Assembly: GCA_035762175.1 (NCBI GenBank)
Contig: DASTPP010000374.1
Coordinates: 144,869 to 208,868, forward strand
From: DASTPP01 sp035762175
GTDB taxonomy: Bacteria; Myxococcota_A; Polyangia; Polyangiales; Polyangiaceae
Reading direction: 5' to 3'
DNA length: 64,000 nucleotides
Both the position numbers and the translations under genes were made by a program. Each line of letters opens with the position of its first letter. Position 1 is the stretch's first letter. The notes beneath the pieces were generated by a model. The model was not told where the DNA came from and searched no databases. It saw nothing but the letters and a program-made list of their open reading frames with translations. Positions 25,787-34,605 of this stretch are shown here, piece after piece.

Positions 25787-25883
25787 GGCGTTCCGGGCGC
25801 GGGTGGGCCACCTCGCGCCCCTTCGCGTGTACCTGCCTGCCCGCCGGCGGGCCAACTTTTCGCGCGGGCGCCCCCCGACGCGC

Positions 25884-27332
25884 TCAGGAGGCGCTGCGCT
25901 CGGCGACCGACCGGTAGACCTGCTCGTAGCGGCGGGCGGGGCGCTCCCAGCCGCGGTCGAGGCGCATGACGCGGCGGACGAGCGAGCGCCAGCGCGGGCT
26001 CTGGTAGGCGACGAGGGCACGCTGCACGGCGCCGGTGAGGTCGGCCGAGGTGGCGGCGGGGAAGAGGAAGCCGGTGCCGGTCTCGAGCGCCGCGTCGCAG
26101 TCGATGACCGTGTCGCGGATGCCGCCGACCGCGTGGGCGACGGGCACCGAGCCGTAGCGCTGGGCGTAGAGCTGTACGAGCCCGCCGGGCTCGAAGCGCG
26201 AGGGCACGATCGTGAGGTCAGAGCCGGCGAAGAAGCGGTGCACGAGCGCCTCGCTGGCCGCGGGCGCGAGGGCGAAGCGGCCGGGGTACTTCTCGGCGGC
26301 GGCCTCGAGGCGCTTCTTGGTGGCCGGGTCGCCGTCGCCGGCGACCGCGAGGCTCAGCTCGCCGGCCATCAGCTTGGGCAGGGCGGCGAGCAGGAGGTCG
26401 GCGCCCTTCTGGTAGACGAGCCGGCCGACGAAGACGGCGAGCGCCCGGTCGGCCGTCACGTCGAGGCCGAGCTCGGCGAGCAGGGCGCCCTTGCAGCGCG
26501 CCTTGTTGGTCACGTCTTCGACGTCGTAGCGGGCGGCGAGCGCGCCGTCGGTCGCCGGGTTCCACACGCTGGCGTCGACGCCGTTGACGATGCCGACGAG
26601 GTCGCGCGCGCGCTTGCCGAGCACGCCCTCGAGCCGGCCGCCGTGCTCGGGCGTCAGGATGTCGCGCGCGTACGTCTCGCTCACCGTGGTGATGGCGTCG
26701 GCCGAGACGATGCCCGTCTTGAGCAGGTTGGCGTGGCCGTAGAACTCGGCCTTCTCCATCGTGAAGTCGGCCCAGGCGATGCCGACCTCGGGCACCGCCT
26801 CTTTGGGCACGACGCCCTGGTGGGCGATGTTGTGAATCGTGAGCACCGTGGCGGGCCGGGCGCGCTCGAGCGCGCGGGCGTAGTAGAGCGCGAGCGAGGC
26901 CGGCCAGTCGTGCGCGTGCAGCACGTGGAAGGGCGAGCCCGCCTCGGCGCGCTGGCGTGCGAGCGCCACGGCGGCGCGGCAGAGCGTGGCGAAGCGCAGG
27001 GCGTTGTCTTCGTAGTCGCGCCCCTCTTCGCCGTAGATGCCGGGCCGGTCGTAGAGGCCCGGCACGTCGACGAGCAAGAGCTCGACCCCGCTGGCGAGCC
27101 GCCCGTCGTAGAGCGAGGCCTCGACCGCCTTGCCCCCGAGCTCGAAGCCGAGCGGCGTCAGGCGCCGGGCGGTCATCAGGCCCGCCTTGGCGAAGGCGGG
27201 GTAGCGCGGCAAGACCAGCGTGACCTTGTGGCCGAGCAGGCGCAGGTGTTTCGTCAGCGCCGCGACGACGTCGCCCAGGCCCCCCGCCTTGGCGTAGGGG
27301 GTGAGCTCACTGGCGATGTGCAAAATATCCAT
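25884..27332 (-). CDS. glgA: Glycogen synthase (ADP-glucose type, GT5)
   Basis: 482 aa. N-terminal substrate loop ELTPYAKAGGLGDV is the signature of bacterial starch/glycogen synthases. The C-terminal nucleotide-sugar region shows VPSRFEPGGLVQLYAQRYG with the catalytic Glu and its glycine-rich partner. Full length. Elongates alpha-1,4-glucan. No other glycogen gene is adjacent. Confidence 0.95.
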   Translation of the reverse strand: MDILHIASELTPYAKAGGLGDVVAALTKHLRLLGHKVTLVLPRYPAFAKAGLMTARRLTPLGFELGGKAVEASLYDGRLASGVELLLVDVPGLYDRPGIYGEEGRDYEDNALRFATLCRAAVALARQRAEAGSPFHVLHAHDWPASLALYYARALERARPATVLTIHNIAHQGVVPKEAVPEVGIAWADFTMEKAEFYGHANLLKTGIVSADAITTVSETYARDILTPEHGGRLEGVLGKRARDLVGIVNGVDASVWNPATDGALAARYDVEDVTNKARCKGALLAELGLDVTADRALAVFVGRLVYQKGADLLLAALPKLMAGELSLAVAGDGDPATKKRLEAAAEKYPGRFALAPAASEALVHRFFAGSDLTIVPSRFEPGGLVQLYAQRYGSVPVAHAVGGIRDTVIDCDAALETGTGFLFPAATSADLTGAVQRALVAYQSPRWRSLVRRVMRLDRGWERPARRYEQVYRSVAERSAS

Positions 27333-27405
27333 GGTTGGTGGCCTCGCCGCCCGGGCGGGCGAAAACGAGCGCGGCCGCGGCTCTTAGCACCGGCGGCCGC
27401 GGAAA

Positions 27406-28440
27406 TCACGCTTCCGGCGACCGCTTGCGCTTGGGCGCCGAGCCCGCCTTGGCCGGCGCCGCGTCCGACGACGCCGGCGCGTCCTCGTCGCCCTCGTCGT
27501 CGACCTCGTCCTCGTCCTCGCCGTCGTCCTCGTCGTCCCCTTCTTCTCCGTCGTCGCCCGCCCGGCCGGCCGCCGGCCCCGCCCCGTCCGGCCCCCCGTC
27601 GGGCCCGACCCCGCCGTAGACCGGGGTCTCGCCCCGCCGCGCCGACGCCAGCGCCCGGGTCAGCATCAAGACGCCCGCCCCGAAGAGCACGATGCACAGC
27701 CACTGCGCCGGCGTCAGCCCGCCGTAGCGGAGGTCCGGATCGCGCACGTCGCGCGCCCGCAGAAAGTCGAGCCCGAACCGGATGGGCGCGTAATAAAGGC
27801 TCATCACCCCCAGGTAAAACCCCCAGGGCCGCGGCTTGCGCATCGACGCGAGGAAGCCGAGCGCCAAGGGCAGCGTCAGCAGCATCTCGATGAGCCCCAG
27901 GTCGAAGCGCCCGCCGCCCGGGTACTGCACCGCCAGCCAGTGCTCCGACTTGAGCCCCGGGTGGTCGTGCGCCACCGAGCAGCCCGTGCGCCCGAACACC
28001 CAGCCGACGGGGAAGCCGCTCGCCATCGTGTCGCAGTAGGGCAACACCGACTTGATCCGAAAGCGGTTCTTCCAGGCGAGCATGCCGAGGCAGGCGCCCA
28101 TGAACCCGCCGAACGACGACTGGCTCCGCCAGATGAAGAGCAGGTCTTTGAGCGCGTCGCCCGGCGACTGATCGAAGAGCCGCGACGGGTGGTAGAGCAG
28201 CACGTCGAACACGTGGCCGCCGATGAACCCGCCGGCCAGCGTCCAGCCGATGAACTGGCTGAAGCGCTCGAGCGAGAAGCCGAGCTTTTTGGCCTGCCGG
28301 TGCACGATGAGCCAGCCCACGTAGACGCCGATGGCCACGAGCGTGCCGAAGGGCTTGATCGTGATCGGGTCGGCCCCCCCAATCGACGGCACGATGGGGA
28401 TCTCGGGCAGCGTAATGTACGGAATCTTCGGTTCGAACAA
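27406..28440 (-). CDS. lgt: Prolipoprotein diacylglyceryl transferase
   Basis: 344 aa with seven or so hydrophobic helices. Family blocks are FGTLVAIGVYVGWLIVHRQA, the periplasmic-face motif GWVFGRTGCSVAHDHPG (the region of the essential Arg) and the cytosolic RFGLDFLR element. It transfers diacylglycerol from phosphatidylglycerol to the lipobox Cys of prolipoproteins, fitting the lipoproteins encoded later in this window. The last 75 residues are a long acidic Asp/Glu run ending in a basic KRKRS patch, an unusual appendage. The GRTGCS motif differs from the common GRIGNF, so this is a divergent Lgt. Confidence 0.88.
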   Translation of the reverse strand: MFEPKIPYITLPEIPIVPSIGGADPITIKPFGTLVAIGVYVGWLIVHRQAKKLGFSLERFSQFIGWTLAGGFIGGHVFDVLLYHPSRLFDQSPGDALKDLLFIWRSQSSFGGFMGACLGMLAWKNRFRIKSVLPYCDTMASGFPVGWVFGRTGCSVAHDHPGLKSEHWLAVQYPGGGRFDLGLIEMLLTLPLALGFLASMRKPRPWGFYLGVMSLYYAPIRFGLDFLRARDVRDPDLRYGGLTPAQWLCIVLFGAGVLMLTRALASARRGETPVYGGVGPDGGPDGAGPAAGRAGDDGEEGDDEDDGEDEDEVDDEGDEDAPASSDAAPAKAGSAPKRKRSPEA

Positions 28441-28569
28441 GGGGGGCCCCTCGCTGGCTGGGCCGGACGGGCGCCGGCTCGGGGCCCGTCCTAGCGCGGA
28501 GCTACGGGTGGCTCAACCGGCGCCTCGGCGAGTTGTTCCTGCCGCCGAAAACGCCGGCCCCGCTCGCCC

Positions 28570-30087
28570 TCACGCCCCCCGCCCCGGCCCGCCCTTTCGC
28601 GCCCGCCCGCCGCCCCTCGGCGCCCCACCCCTCCCCCTCGGCCCCTCGGCGTGCGTCCGCCCGCCGCCCGCCTTCGCCACCACCCGCCCCTTCGCCGCCT
28701 TGACGGCCGCCCCGCCCGCGGCGCCCTTCTTCGCCGGCACCCCTTCGCCCCCGACGCCCTTCTTCGCCGGCGCCCCCTCGCCTGCCGCCCCTGCAGCACC
28801 CCTCTTCACCGGCACCGCCTCGCCCTCGGCGCCCCGCTTCGCCGGCGCCGCCTCGCCCTCGGCGCGCCTCTTCGCCGGCGCCGCCTCGCCCTCGGCGCCC
28901 CGCTTTGCCCGCGCCCCCTCGCCCTCTGCCCCCGCGGGGGCCGCGGCGAGCACCTTGCGGGCGAACGTCGAGACGCCCCGGCTCGCGAGGCCGGCCTCGG
29001 GCACGAATTCGACGGCGTCGTAGAGCGCCGGCATCGGCGCCCCGGGGGCCGCCTCACCCGCGAACACCGCGACCTCGAGGCGGCGGTGCGAGAGCACGTG
29101 CCGCACGTGGCCCGCCGCCCGCGCCCGCGGCGCGAAGGCGCGCAGCGCCGCCTCGGCCGCCTTCGGGTCGGGGCCCTCGACCATGGGCGCCTCCCAGAGG
29201 CCGCCGAAGAGCGCGTCGCCCCGCCGCCGCCCGAGCAGCACCTCGCCGCCCCGGCGCGCGACAAGCGCCGCCGCGTGCACCTCGGGCACCGGCTTCTTCG
29301 CCCCGACCACCGGCAGCTCGTTCTGCCGCCCCTCGGCGAAGGCGCGGCAGAGCGCGCGCACCGGGCAGACCAGGCAGAGCGGGTCGCGCGGCAGGCACAC
29401 CGTCGCCCCGAGCTCCATCAGGGCCTCGTTGAAGGGCCCCGGCGCGCGGGCGTGCTCGACCATCGAGGCCGCGACCGACCAGAGCCGGCGCTGCGTGCCC
29501 GAGGCCTTGATGTCGCCCGCGTCGCCGAAGACGCGGGCGTAGACGCGCATCACGTTGCCGTCGACGAGCGGCGCCCGCACCCCGAAGGCGAGGCTCGCCA
29601 CCGCCCCGGCCGTGTAGGCGCCGATGCCCCCGATCGTGCGCAGCTCGTCGACCGTGCGCGGCAGCTCGCCGCCGAAGCGCTCGACCACCTCGCGCGCGCC
29701 GCGGTGCAGCGCCCGCGCGCGCCGGTAGTAGCCGAGCCCGCTCCACAGGGCGAGCACCTCGCCCTCGGCCGCCGCGGCGAGCGAGGCAACGTCGGGGAAG
29801 CGGGCCAGGAAGCGGTCGTAGTACGCGAGCACCGTCGCCACGCGGGTCTGCTGCAGCATCACCTCGCTCACCCAGACCCGGTACGCGGCCCGGTCGCGGC
29901 GCCAGGGCAGATCGCGCGCGTGGCGCGCGAACCACGCGCCGAGGGCGTGGTCGAAGGCCGAGGCGAACGCGGCGTCGGGCGCGGACGCCGCCGCCGCGGG
30001 CGCGGCGGGGGCGCGGGGGGCGCCGGGCGGGGCGGGGGCGGCGGGGGCGGTTCGTGCGCGCGCGGGGCGCGCTCTGGGCGTGGCCAT
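28570..30087 (-). CDS. mutY: A/G-specific adenine DNA glycosylase MutY with repetitive C-terminal tail
   Basis: 505 aa from ATG 30087. Catalytic Glu in VSEVMLQQTRVATV near 75, helix-hairpin-helix and catalytic Asp in IGGIGAYTAGAVASL and PLVDGNVMRVY, and the 4Fe-4S loop C-x6-C-x2-C-x5-C (CLPRDPLCLVCPVRALC near 230-246). A Nudix-like 8-oxoguanine recognition domain follows to about residue 390. The last 110 residues are low-complexity basic repeats of an AEGEAAPAKRG-type unit, not part of MutY proper. Removes adenine opposite 8-oxoguanine. Located directly next to the broken dnaE2. Confidence 0.93.
   Translation of the reverse strand: MATPRARPARARTAPAAPAPPGAPRAPAAPAAAASAPDAAFASAFDHALGAWFARHARDLPWRRDRAAYRVWVSEVMLQQTRVATVLAYYDRFLARFPDVASLAAAAEGEVLALWSGLGYYRRARALHRGAREVVERFGGELPRTVDELRTIGGIGAYTAGAVASLAFGVRAPLVDGNVMRVYARVFGDAGDIKASGTQRRLWSVAASMVEHARAPGPFNEALMELGATVCLPRDPLCLVCPVRALCRAFAEGRQNELPVVGAKKPVPEVHAAALVARRGGEVLLGRRRGDALFGGLWEAPMVEGPDPKAAEAALRAFAPRARAAGHVRHVLSHRRLEVAVFAGEAAPGAPMPALYDAVEFVPEAGLASRGVSTFARKVLAAAPAGAEGEGARAKRGAEGEAAPAKRRAEGEAAPAKRGAEGEAVPVKRGAAGAAGEGAPAKKGVGGEGVPAKKGAAGGAAVKAAKGRVVAKAGGGRTHAEGPRGRGGAPRGGGRARKGGPGRGA
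28733..28930. repeat. In-frame tandem repeats encoding the MutY tail
   Basis: Six imperfect copies of a unit of about 33 bp encode 11-residue repeats (for example AEGEAAPAKRR, AEGEAVPVKRG, VGGEGVPAKKG on the minus strand). Units are a multiple of 3, so copy number can change without frameshift, unlike the intergenic arrays in this window. Confidence 0.85.
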
Positions 30088-30137
30088 GGGGCGGTGGGTG
30101 GTGCGGCCGGGGGGCCTTCGGGGGTCGGGCGCGGCCC

Positions 30138-33116
30138 TCAGCGGAAGTCGCGCGAGCGCAGCCTGGGCGATGGGCCCGGCCCCCGCAAGGGCTCGAGCGA
30201 GTCGGCGATGAGATGCACGACGGGGCCATCGCGCTCGACGCGGCCGCAGGCGACGAGCATCTCCGCGATCGTGCGCCGCCGGAAGAGCCCCCGCCCCCGC
30301 GGCGCGCGCGCCTGCCAGGGTGCCGCCCGCCGCCCCGGCACCAGGAGCTCGAGCGCGCCCGCCTCGGCCAGCGCCTCGAGCGCGGCGCGCGAGGGCCGCG
30401 CCCGGTCGACCAGATCGTCGTAGTCGCCGAAGGGCGCTCGCTCGCGCGCCGCGACGAGCGCCCGCGCCTCGGCCTCGCCGAGCCCCTTGATGAGGCGCAA
30501 ACCCAGCCGGAGCGCCGGCTGCAGCCGCCCGACGGCCGGCTCGCTCGTCGAGCCCTCGGGCTCGAGGGTCGAATCCCAGGAGCTCGCGACGGCGCAGGCC
30601 GGCCGCACCTCGACCCCGTGCCGCTGCGCGTCCTGCACGATGGCCGAGGGGCCGTAGAACCCGAGCGGCTGGCTGTTGAGCAGCGTGCAGGCGTAGGCCG
30701 CCGGGTGGCGCACCTTCAGTCAGCCCGTCACGTACACGAGCAGCGCGAAGCTCGCCGCGTGCGACTCGGCGAATCCATACTCGCCGAACCCCTCGATCTG
30801 CCGGTAGAGCGCCTCGGCGAACGAGCGCCCGATGCCCCGCTCGCGGAAGCCCTCGATGAGCCGCTGCCGGTGCCGCTCGAGCCGCCCCCGCCGCCACGCC
30901 GCCATGTCGCGCCGCAGCTCGTCGGCCTCGCCCCTCGTGTAGCCCGCCCCCGCCATCGCGACGGCCATCAGCTGCTCCTGGAAGAGCGGCACGCCGAGCG
31001 TCCGCATGAGGATCGGATCGAGTAAGGGGTGCGGGCAGCGCACGGCCTCTCGGCCCGCGCGCCGGCGCAGGTACGGGTGCACCATGCCGCCCTGGATGGG
31101 CCCGGGCCGCACCAGCGCCACCTCGACCACCAGATCGTAGAACGAGCGGGGCCGGAGCCGCGGCAGCATCGCCATCTGCCCCCGGCTCTCGATCGGAAAG
31201 ACCCCGAGCGTGTCGGCCCGGCAGAAGGCGTCGTAGACGGCCGGGTCGTCGCCGTCGAAGAGCCCCTCGAACTCGCCCTCGAACTCCCCCTCGGGCCCGC
31301 CCGGCACGCCCCCGCCCCCCGCCCCGCCGGGCCCGCCGCCCGGCGGGTCGCCCCGGCCCGCCGCGGGCCCGCCGCCCGCACGCTCGCCCTCGCCCGCGTC
31401 GCCCGCGCCCGCGGGCCCCCCGCCCCCGAAGCGGCCGGACGCGGCCGCCGGCGCCCGCACGCCCAGCAGCTCGAAGGCCTTGCGCACCGCGGTCGAGATG
31501 CCGAGCCCGAGCACGTCGATCTCGAAGAAGCCGAGCGCGTCGATATCGTCCTAGTCCCAGGGGATGACCGTGCGCCCCGGCATGCGCGCCGGCTCGACCG
31601 GCGCGACGCGCGCGAGCGGCTCGGCCGAGAGCACGAAGCCGCCCACGTGGGTCGACAGGCGCCGCGGCATGCCCCGCAGCTCGGCCGCGATCGCGAGCAT
31701 GCGGCGCGTGCGCCCCGAGCCCGGGTCGAGCCCCGCCTCGCGCAGCGCCGCCCCCGCGGGCCCCGGCCCCTCGCCCCAGAGCGGCGCGAGCCCCGCGAGG
31801 CGCGCGAGCTGGGCCGGCCCGAGGCCGAAGGCCTTGCCCGCGTCGCGCAGGGCGCTACGCGACCGGTAGCAGATGACCTCGCTCACCATCGCCGCCCGGT
31901 CGCGCCCGTAGCGCCCGTAGATCTCTTGAATGACCTCCTCGCGCCGCTCGTGCTCGAAGTCGACGTCGAGGTCGGGCGGCTCGCGCCGCTCGGGGCTCAG
32001 AAAGCGCTCGAAGAGCAGGCTCGAGCGCGAGGGGTCGACGGCCGTGATGCCGAGCGCGTAGCAGACCGCGCTGTTGGCCGCGCTGCCCCGGCCTTGGCAC
32101 AAGATGCCGCGCCGCCGCGCGATCTCGACCACGTCGAAGACGCTCAGAAAGTAGGGCGCGACGCCGCGCTCGGCGATGAGCCCGAGCTCGCGCTCGGCCC
32201 GCGCCCGCACCCCCCCCGGCACCCCCCGCGGGTAGCGCCCCGGCAGCCGCTCGCGCACCGCGCGCCCGAGCTCGGCGTCGGCCGCGGGCCCCGCCGCCCC
32301 CGCCCCGGGGAAGCGGTACTCGAGCCCGTCGAAGCCGAACGCGCAGCGCTCGGCCAGCTCGGCGCTCGCGGCCACCCAGCCCGGCTCGTCGGCGAAGAGC
32401 TCGGCCATCTCGGCCCCCGAGCGCAAGCAGGCCTCGTCGTTCGGCAGGAGCCGCCGCCCCGCCTCGTCGAGCGTCACCCCCGCGCGGATGCAGCGCATCA
32501 CGTCGACGAGCGGCCGGCGCGACCGGTCGTGAAAGAGCGGCCGGCCGCTCGCCACGACCGCCACCCCGAAGCGCGCCGCGAGCGCCCGCAGCGCCCGCTC
32601 GCGCACCCGGTCGGCCGGCACGCGCCGCCGGCACGCGAGCGCGTACGCCCGCCCCGGCCCGAAGTGCGCCCGCGCCTCGGCCCACGCCGCTTCGCCCGAC
32701 GCCTCGGTCAGGAGCGCGCAGAGCCCCTCGGCGTGCTCGCCGAGCAGCGCGGGCTCGAGCGCCGCCTCGCCCTTGGGGCGGCCCCCGTGCGCCCGCGTCA
32801 CGAGCGCGCAGAGGTTCTCGTAGCCCCGCCGCGTCTCGACCAAGAGCACGATCTCGCGCCCCTCGCCCCCCGAGAGCGTCAGCGCCGCGCCCGCGACCAG
32901 CCGCGGCGCCGCGCGCCCCGCCCGCCCGAGCCGCCGCACCGCCTCGTGCGCCCGCACCAGGCCGTAGAGCCCGTCGCGATCGGCGATGCCGAGCGCCGGC
33001 AGCCCGAGGTCGGCCGCCCGCTCGACCATCTCGTCCGGGTGCGAGCCACCAGCCAAGAACGAAAAGCAGGTCGTCGCGGCGAGTTCGGCGAAGCGGGGCC
33101 CGGCACCACTGACCAT
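30138..33116 (-). pseudogene. dnaE2: Error-prone DNA polymerase DnaE2 (ImuC), inactivated
   Basis: One reading frame from ATG 33116 to the stop at 30138 aligns end to end with DnaE2. PHP domain at the N-terminus (ATTCFSFLAGGSHPDEMV), catalytic Asp pair in PPDLDVDFEHE, third catalytic region in FFEIDVLGLG, and LLNSQPLGFYGPSAIVQDA. It is interrupted by TAG at 31551-31553, in IPWD-stop-DDIDALGF where the family usually has Lys, and by TGA at 30720-30722, in ALLVYVTG-stop-LK where the family has Trp. Each is one base from the expected codon and both are in frame. The C-terminus also jumps from RRAAPWQAR to an OB-domain end (GRVERDGPVVHLIAD), implying loss of roughly 100 or more residues. No imuA/imuB genes lie alongside. 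Confidence 0.88.
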
Positions 33117-33193
33117 GGGTTCAGCTAACCGAGACCCCGGTCGCGCCGCAACCCTTGTCGAACGCCCCGCCACCCCGTACACCCCCACGGGCC

Positions 33194-33718
33194 ATGGCCG
33201 ACCCCCCGTCGCCGAGCGCCGGCGCGCTCGCCTTCGCCCGCTCGCGCGGGTGGTTTAGCACCCTAGACGCCCAGACGCTCCTCGAGGCCGCCGGCGCGGG
33301 CGAGCCCCAGCCCGGCCCCGGCGCCTTCGCCGCCGCCCTGGTCGAGGGCGCGCTGCTGGTCGCCACCGCCGACCGCACGCTCGAGCGCGGCGAGCTCGAC
33401 GCGCTCGCCGGCCTCCTGCAGGCGCTGACCGGCCACGCCCTCGAGCGCGACGAGCTCGCCGGCGTCATCTACGCCTTCGCCGCCCTCGCCCACAAACAAG
33501 GCCGCCCCGCGCGCCTCGCCGCCCTCGGCCGCGCCCTGCCGAACGAAGAGAACCGCCACGACGTGCTCGCCTTCGCCGCCCTGGTCGCCCTCTGCCACAA
33601 GGGCCTCTGCGACCCCGAGCGCGAAGCCCTCGCCACCATGGCCGGCGCCCTCGCCCTGCCGCCCGCCGCGCTCGACGACGCCATCGCCCGCGCCAACGCC
33701 GCCCTCGCCGCCGGCTAA
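33194..33718 (+). CDS. TerB-like helical protein
   Basis: 174 aa from ATG 33194; the ATG at 33155 would add a proline-rich leader. All-helical with the TerB-like pattern: an early helix pair with acidic loop (VATADRTLERGELDALAGLL) and a later one (LCHKGLCDPEREALATMAGA). TerB-family domains occur in tellurite-resistance and stress proteins and bind metal through such acidic loops. Divergent from dnaE2. Family call by helix/loop pattern only. Confidence 0.5.
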   Translation: MADPPSPSAGALAFARSRGWFSTLDAQTLLEAAGAGEPQPGPGAFAAALVEGALLVATADRTLERGELDALAGLLQALTGHALERDELAGVIYAFAALAHKQGRPARLAALGRALPNEENRHDVLAFAALVALCHKGLCDPEREALATMAGALALPPAALDDAIARANAALAAG

Positions 33719-33830
33719 AGCTCGGCGCCAACGCCGCCCTCGCCGCGGGCTAACGCTCGGCACCAACGCCGCCCTCGCCGCGGGCGAACGCTCGGCGCCA
33801 ACGCCGCCCTCACCACCGGCCGAGCGCACG
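33691..33830. repeat. Four tandem 35-bp repeats spanning the stop of the TerB-like gene
   Basis: Copies start at 33691, 33726, 33761 and 33796, each CGCCAACGCCGCCCTCGCCG-like followed by (C/G)CGGG and CTCGG. The first copy contains the last codons and TAA stop of the gene; the second carries another TAA; later copies have lost it. The period is not a multiple of three. Confidence 0.9.
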
Positions 33831-33907
33831 TCGCCCCTCGCTCGCCACGGGCCCCGCCTCGCCGCCAGCGCGGGCGCACGCCGTCGACGCGAGCGCACAA
33901 AAAGAAA

Positions 33908-33940
33908 CGGGCCGGGTGACGCATTCGGTCACCCGGCCCG
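33908..33940 (-). terminator. Intrinsic terminator (minus strand)
   Basis: A perfect 13-bp stem CGGGCCGGGTGAC / GTCACCCGGCCCG with a 7-nt loop is followed on the minus strand by TTTCTTTTTG. This is the best canonical terminator in the host part of the window, and no protein gene precedes it on that strand. Confidence 0.85.
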
Positions 33941-34163
33941 CTAGTTCCCGGCCCCGACTCGGGGACGGCGGACATAGGGCCCGTCGTGGCCCCCCTCGGG
34001 CGAGCCGACCTGCCGCTCTCGCGACCGGCCGCGCACTGCCCTCAAGGAGCGTGGGCCATCGTCGGGCTTGTTGCTCAGGCCGGGCCCCGCCTAAGGGGGC
34101 CAACCTCCGGGCAACACTTCCCGGGTCGAACGGCCTATCCGCCGCTAACCTCCGAGTTAGAGC
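33908..34163 (-). ncRNA. ssrS: Candidate structured RNA, 6S-like (ssrS)
   Basis: No protein fits here, yet a strong minus-strand intrinsic terminator ends the segment. On the minus strand the RNA would begin near CTAACTCGGAGGTTAG and end GAACTAG before the terminator. Its ends can pair over a long range: GGCGGA with TCCGCC and TAGG with CCTA, forming a rod of about 200 nt. Internal landmarks occur in the order seen in E. coli 6S RNA: GTTCG near the 5' side, then CCTGAGC, then CACGCTCC near the apex. 6S RNA sequesters RNA polymerase in stationary phase. Identification rests on by-eye similarity and the exact 5' end is a guess. Confidence 0.45.
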
Positions 34164-34437
34164 CATAGGTACTATGCATGATGGGCTACCCTCCTCCGGT
34201 CGCAGTGCCGGCGCCCGTGGCCCCCCAGCCCCGAAGGGTGGGGTGTCAGAATCGGGCGTTCCACGTGAAGAACCCGTTCGCAGGGTTCATGTTGGGCCCC
34301 GGCGGCGAAGGTGCACCCCCGCAAGACCATTCTCGGGGCCGAAGCCCCCGGCCGAAGCGTGAACACCCTTTTCGTAACACCCGTCTCTCGCCTTCGCCAG
34401 CGCGACAGCAGCTTTTTTTCCGCCTCCACAGAAGAGC

Positions 34438-34467
34438 TTGCACGCGCCCTCAACCCTTTGCTACCTT
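34438..34467 (+). promoter_or_regulatory. Putative promoter of tRNA-Leu
   Basis: TTGCAC (34438-34443), spacer of 17-18 bp, then CTACCT/TACCTT (34461-34467), about 55 bp upstream of the mature tRNA 5' end. It lies in a locally AT-richer stretch that includes a run of seven T at 34413. Confidence 0.5.
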
Positions 34468-34521
34468 CCGCGCACTCGTCGCCGGGCACCCTCCCCAAGG
34501 TACCCCGCGACGGCGCACCTC

Positions 34522-34602
34522 GCGAAGGTGGCGGAATGGCAGACGCGCTGGGTTCAGGTTCCAGTGGGTAACACCGTGGGGGTTCAAGTCCCCCCCTTCG
34601 CA
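34522..34602 (+). tRNA. tRNA-Leu (anticodon CAG)
   Basis: Acceptor stem GCGAAGG pairs with CCTTCGC. The D-arm contains GCGGAATGGCAGACGC. The anticodon arm CTGGG-TTCAGGT-TCCAG gives anticodon CAG, followed by a class II long variable arm (TGGGTAACACCG). T-arm GGGGG-TTCAAGT-CCCCC. The discriminator is A; the 3' CCA is not encoded. Serves as the prophage attachment locus. Confidence 0.93.
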
Positions 34603-34605
34603 CCG
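34575..34605. other. Prophage attachment site (attL) within the tRNA-Leu 3' end
   Basis: The T-arm and acceptor 3' strand of the tRNA lie directly at the 3' end of the integrase gene, which is the usual arrangement for tRNA-targeting tyrosine recombinases. No second copy of the tRNA 3' segment is seen in the rest of the window, so attR should lie beyond position 64000. Exact core limits are inferred. Confidence 0.65.

Noticed and set aside
30138..33116. Stop-codon reassignment explaining the TAG and TGA in dnaE2
   Set aside because: Both codons end many intact genes in this window, for example TGA in asnB and the integrase and TAG in several prophage genes.
33941..34520. tmRNA or RNase P RNA in the non-coding stretch before tRNA-Leu
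   Set aside because: No tRNA-like ends or tag reading frame for tmRNA, and no RNase P core motifs on either strand; a 6S-like RNA fits better.
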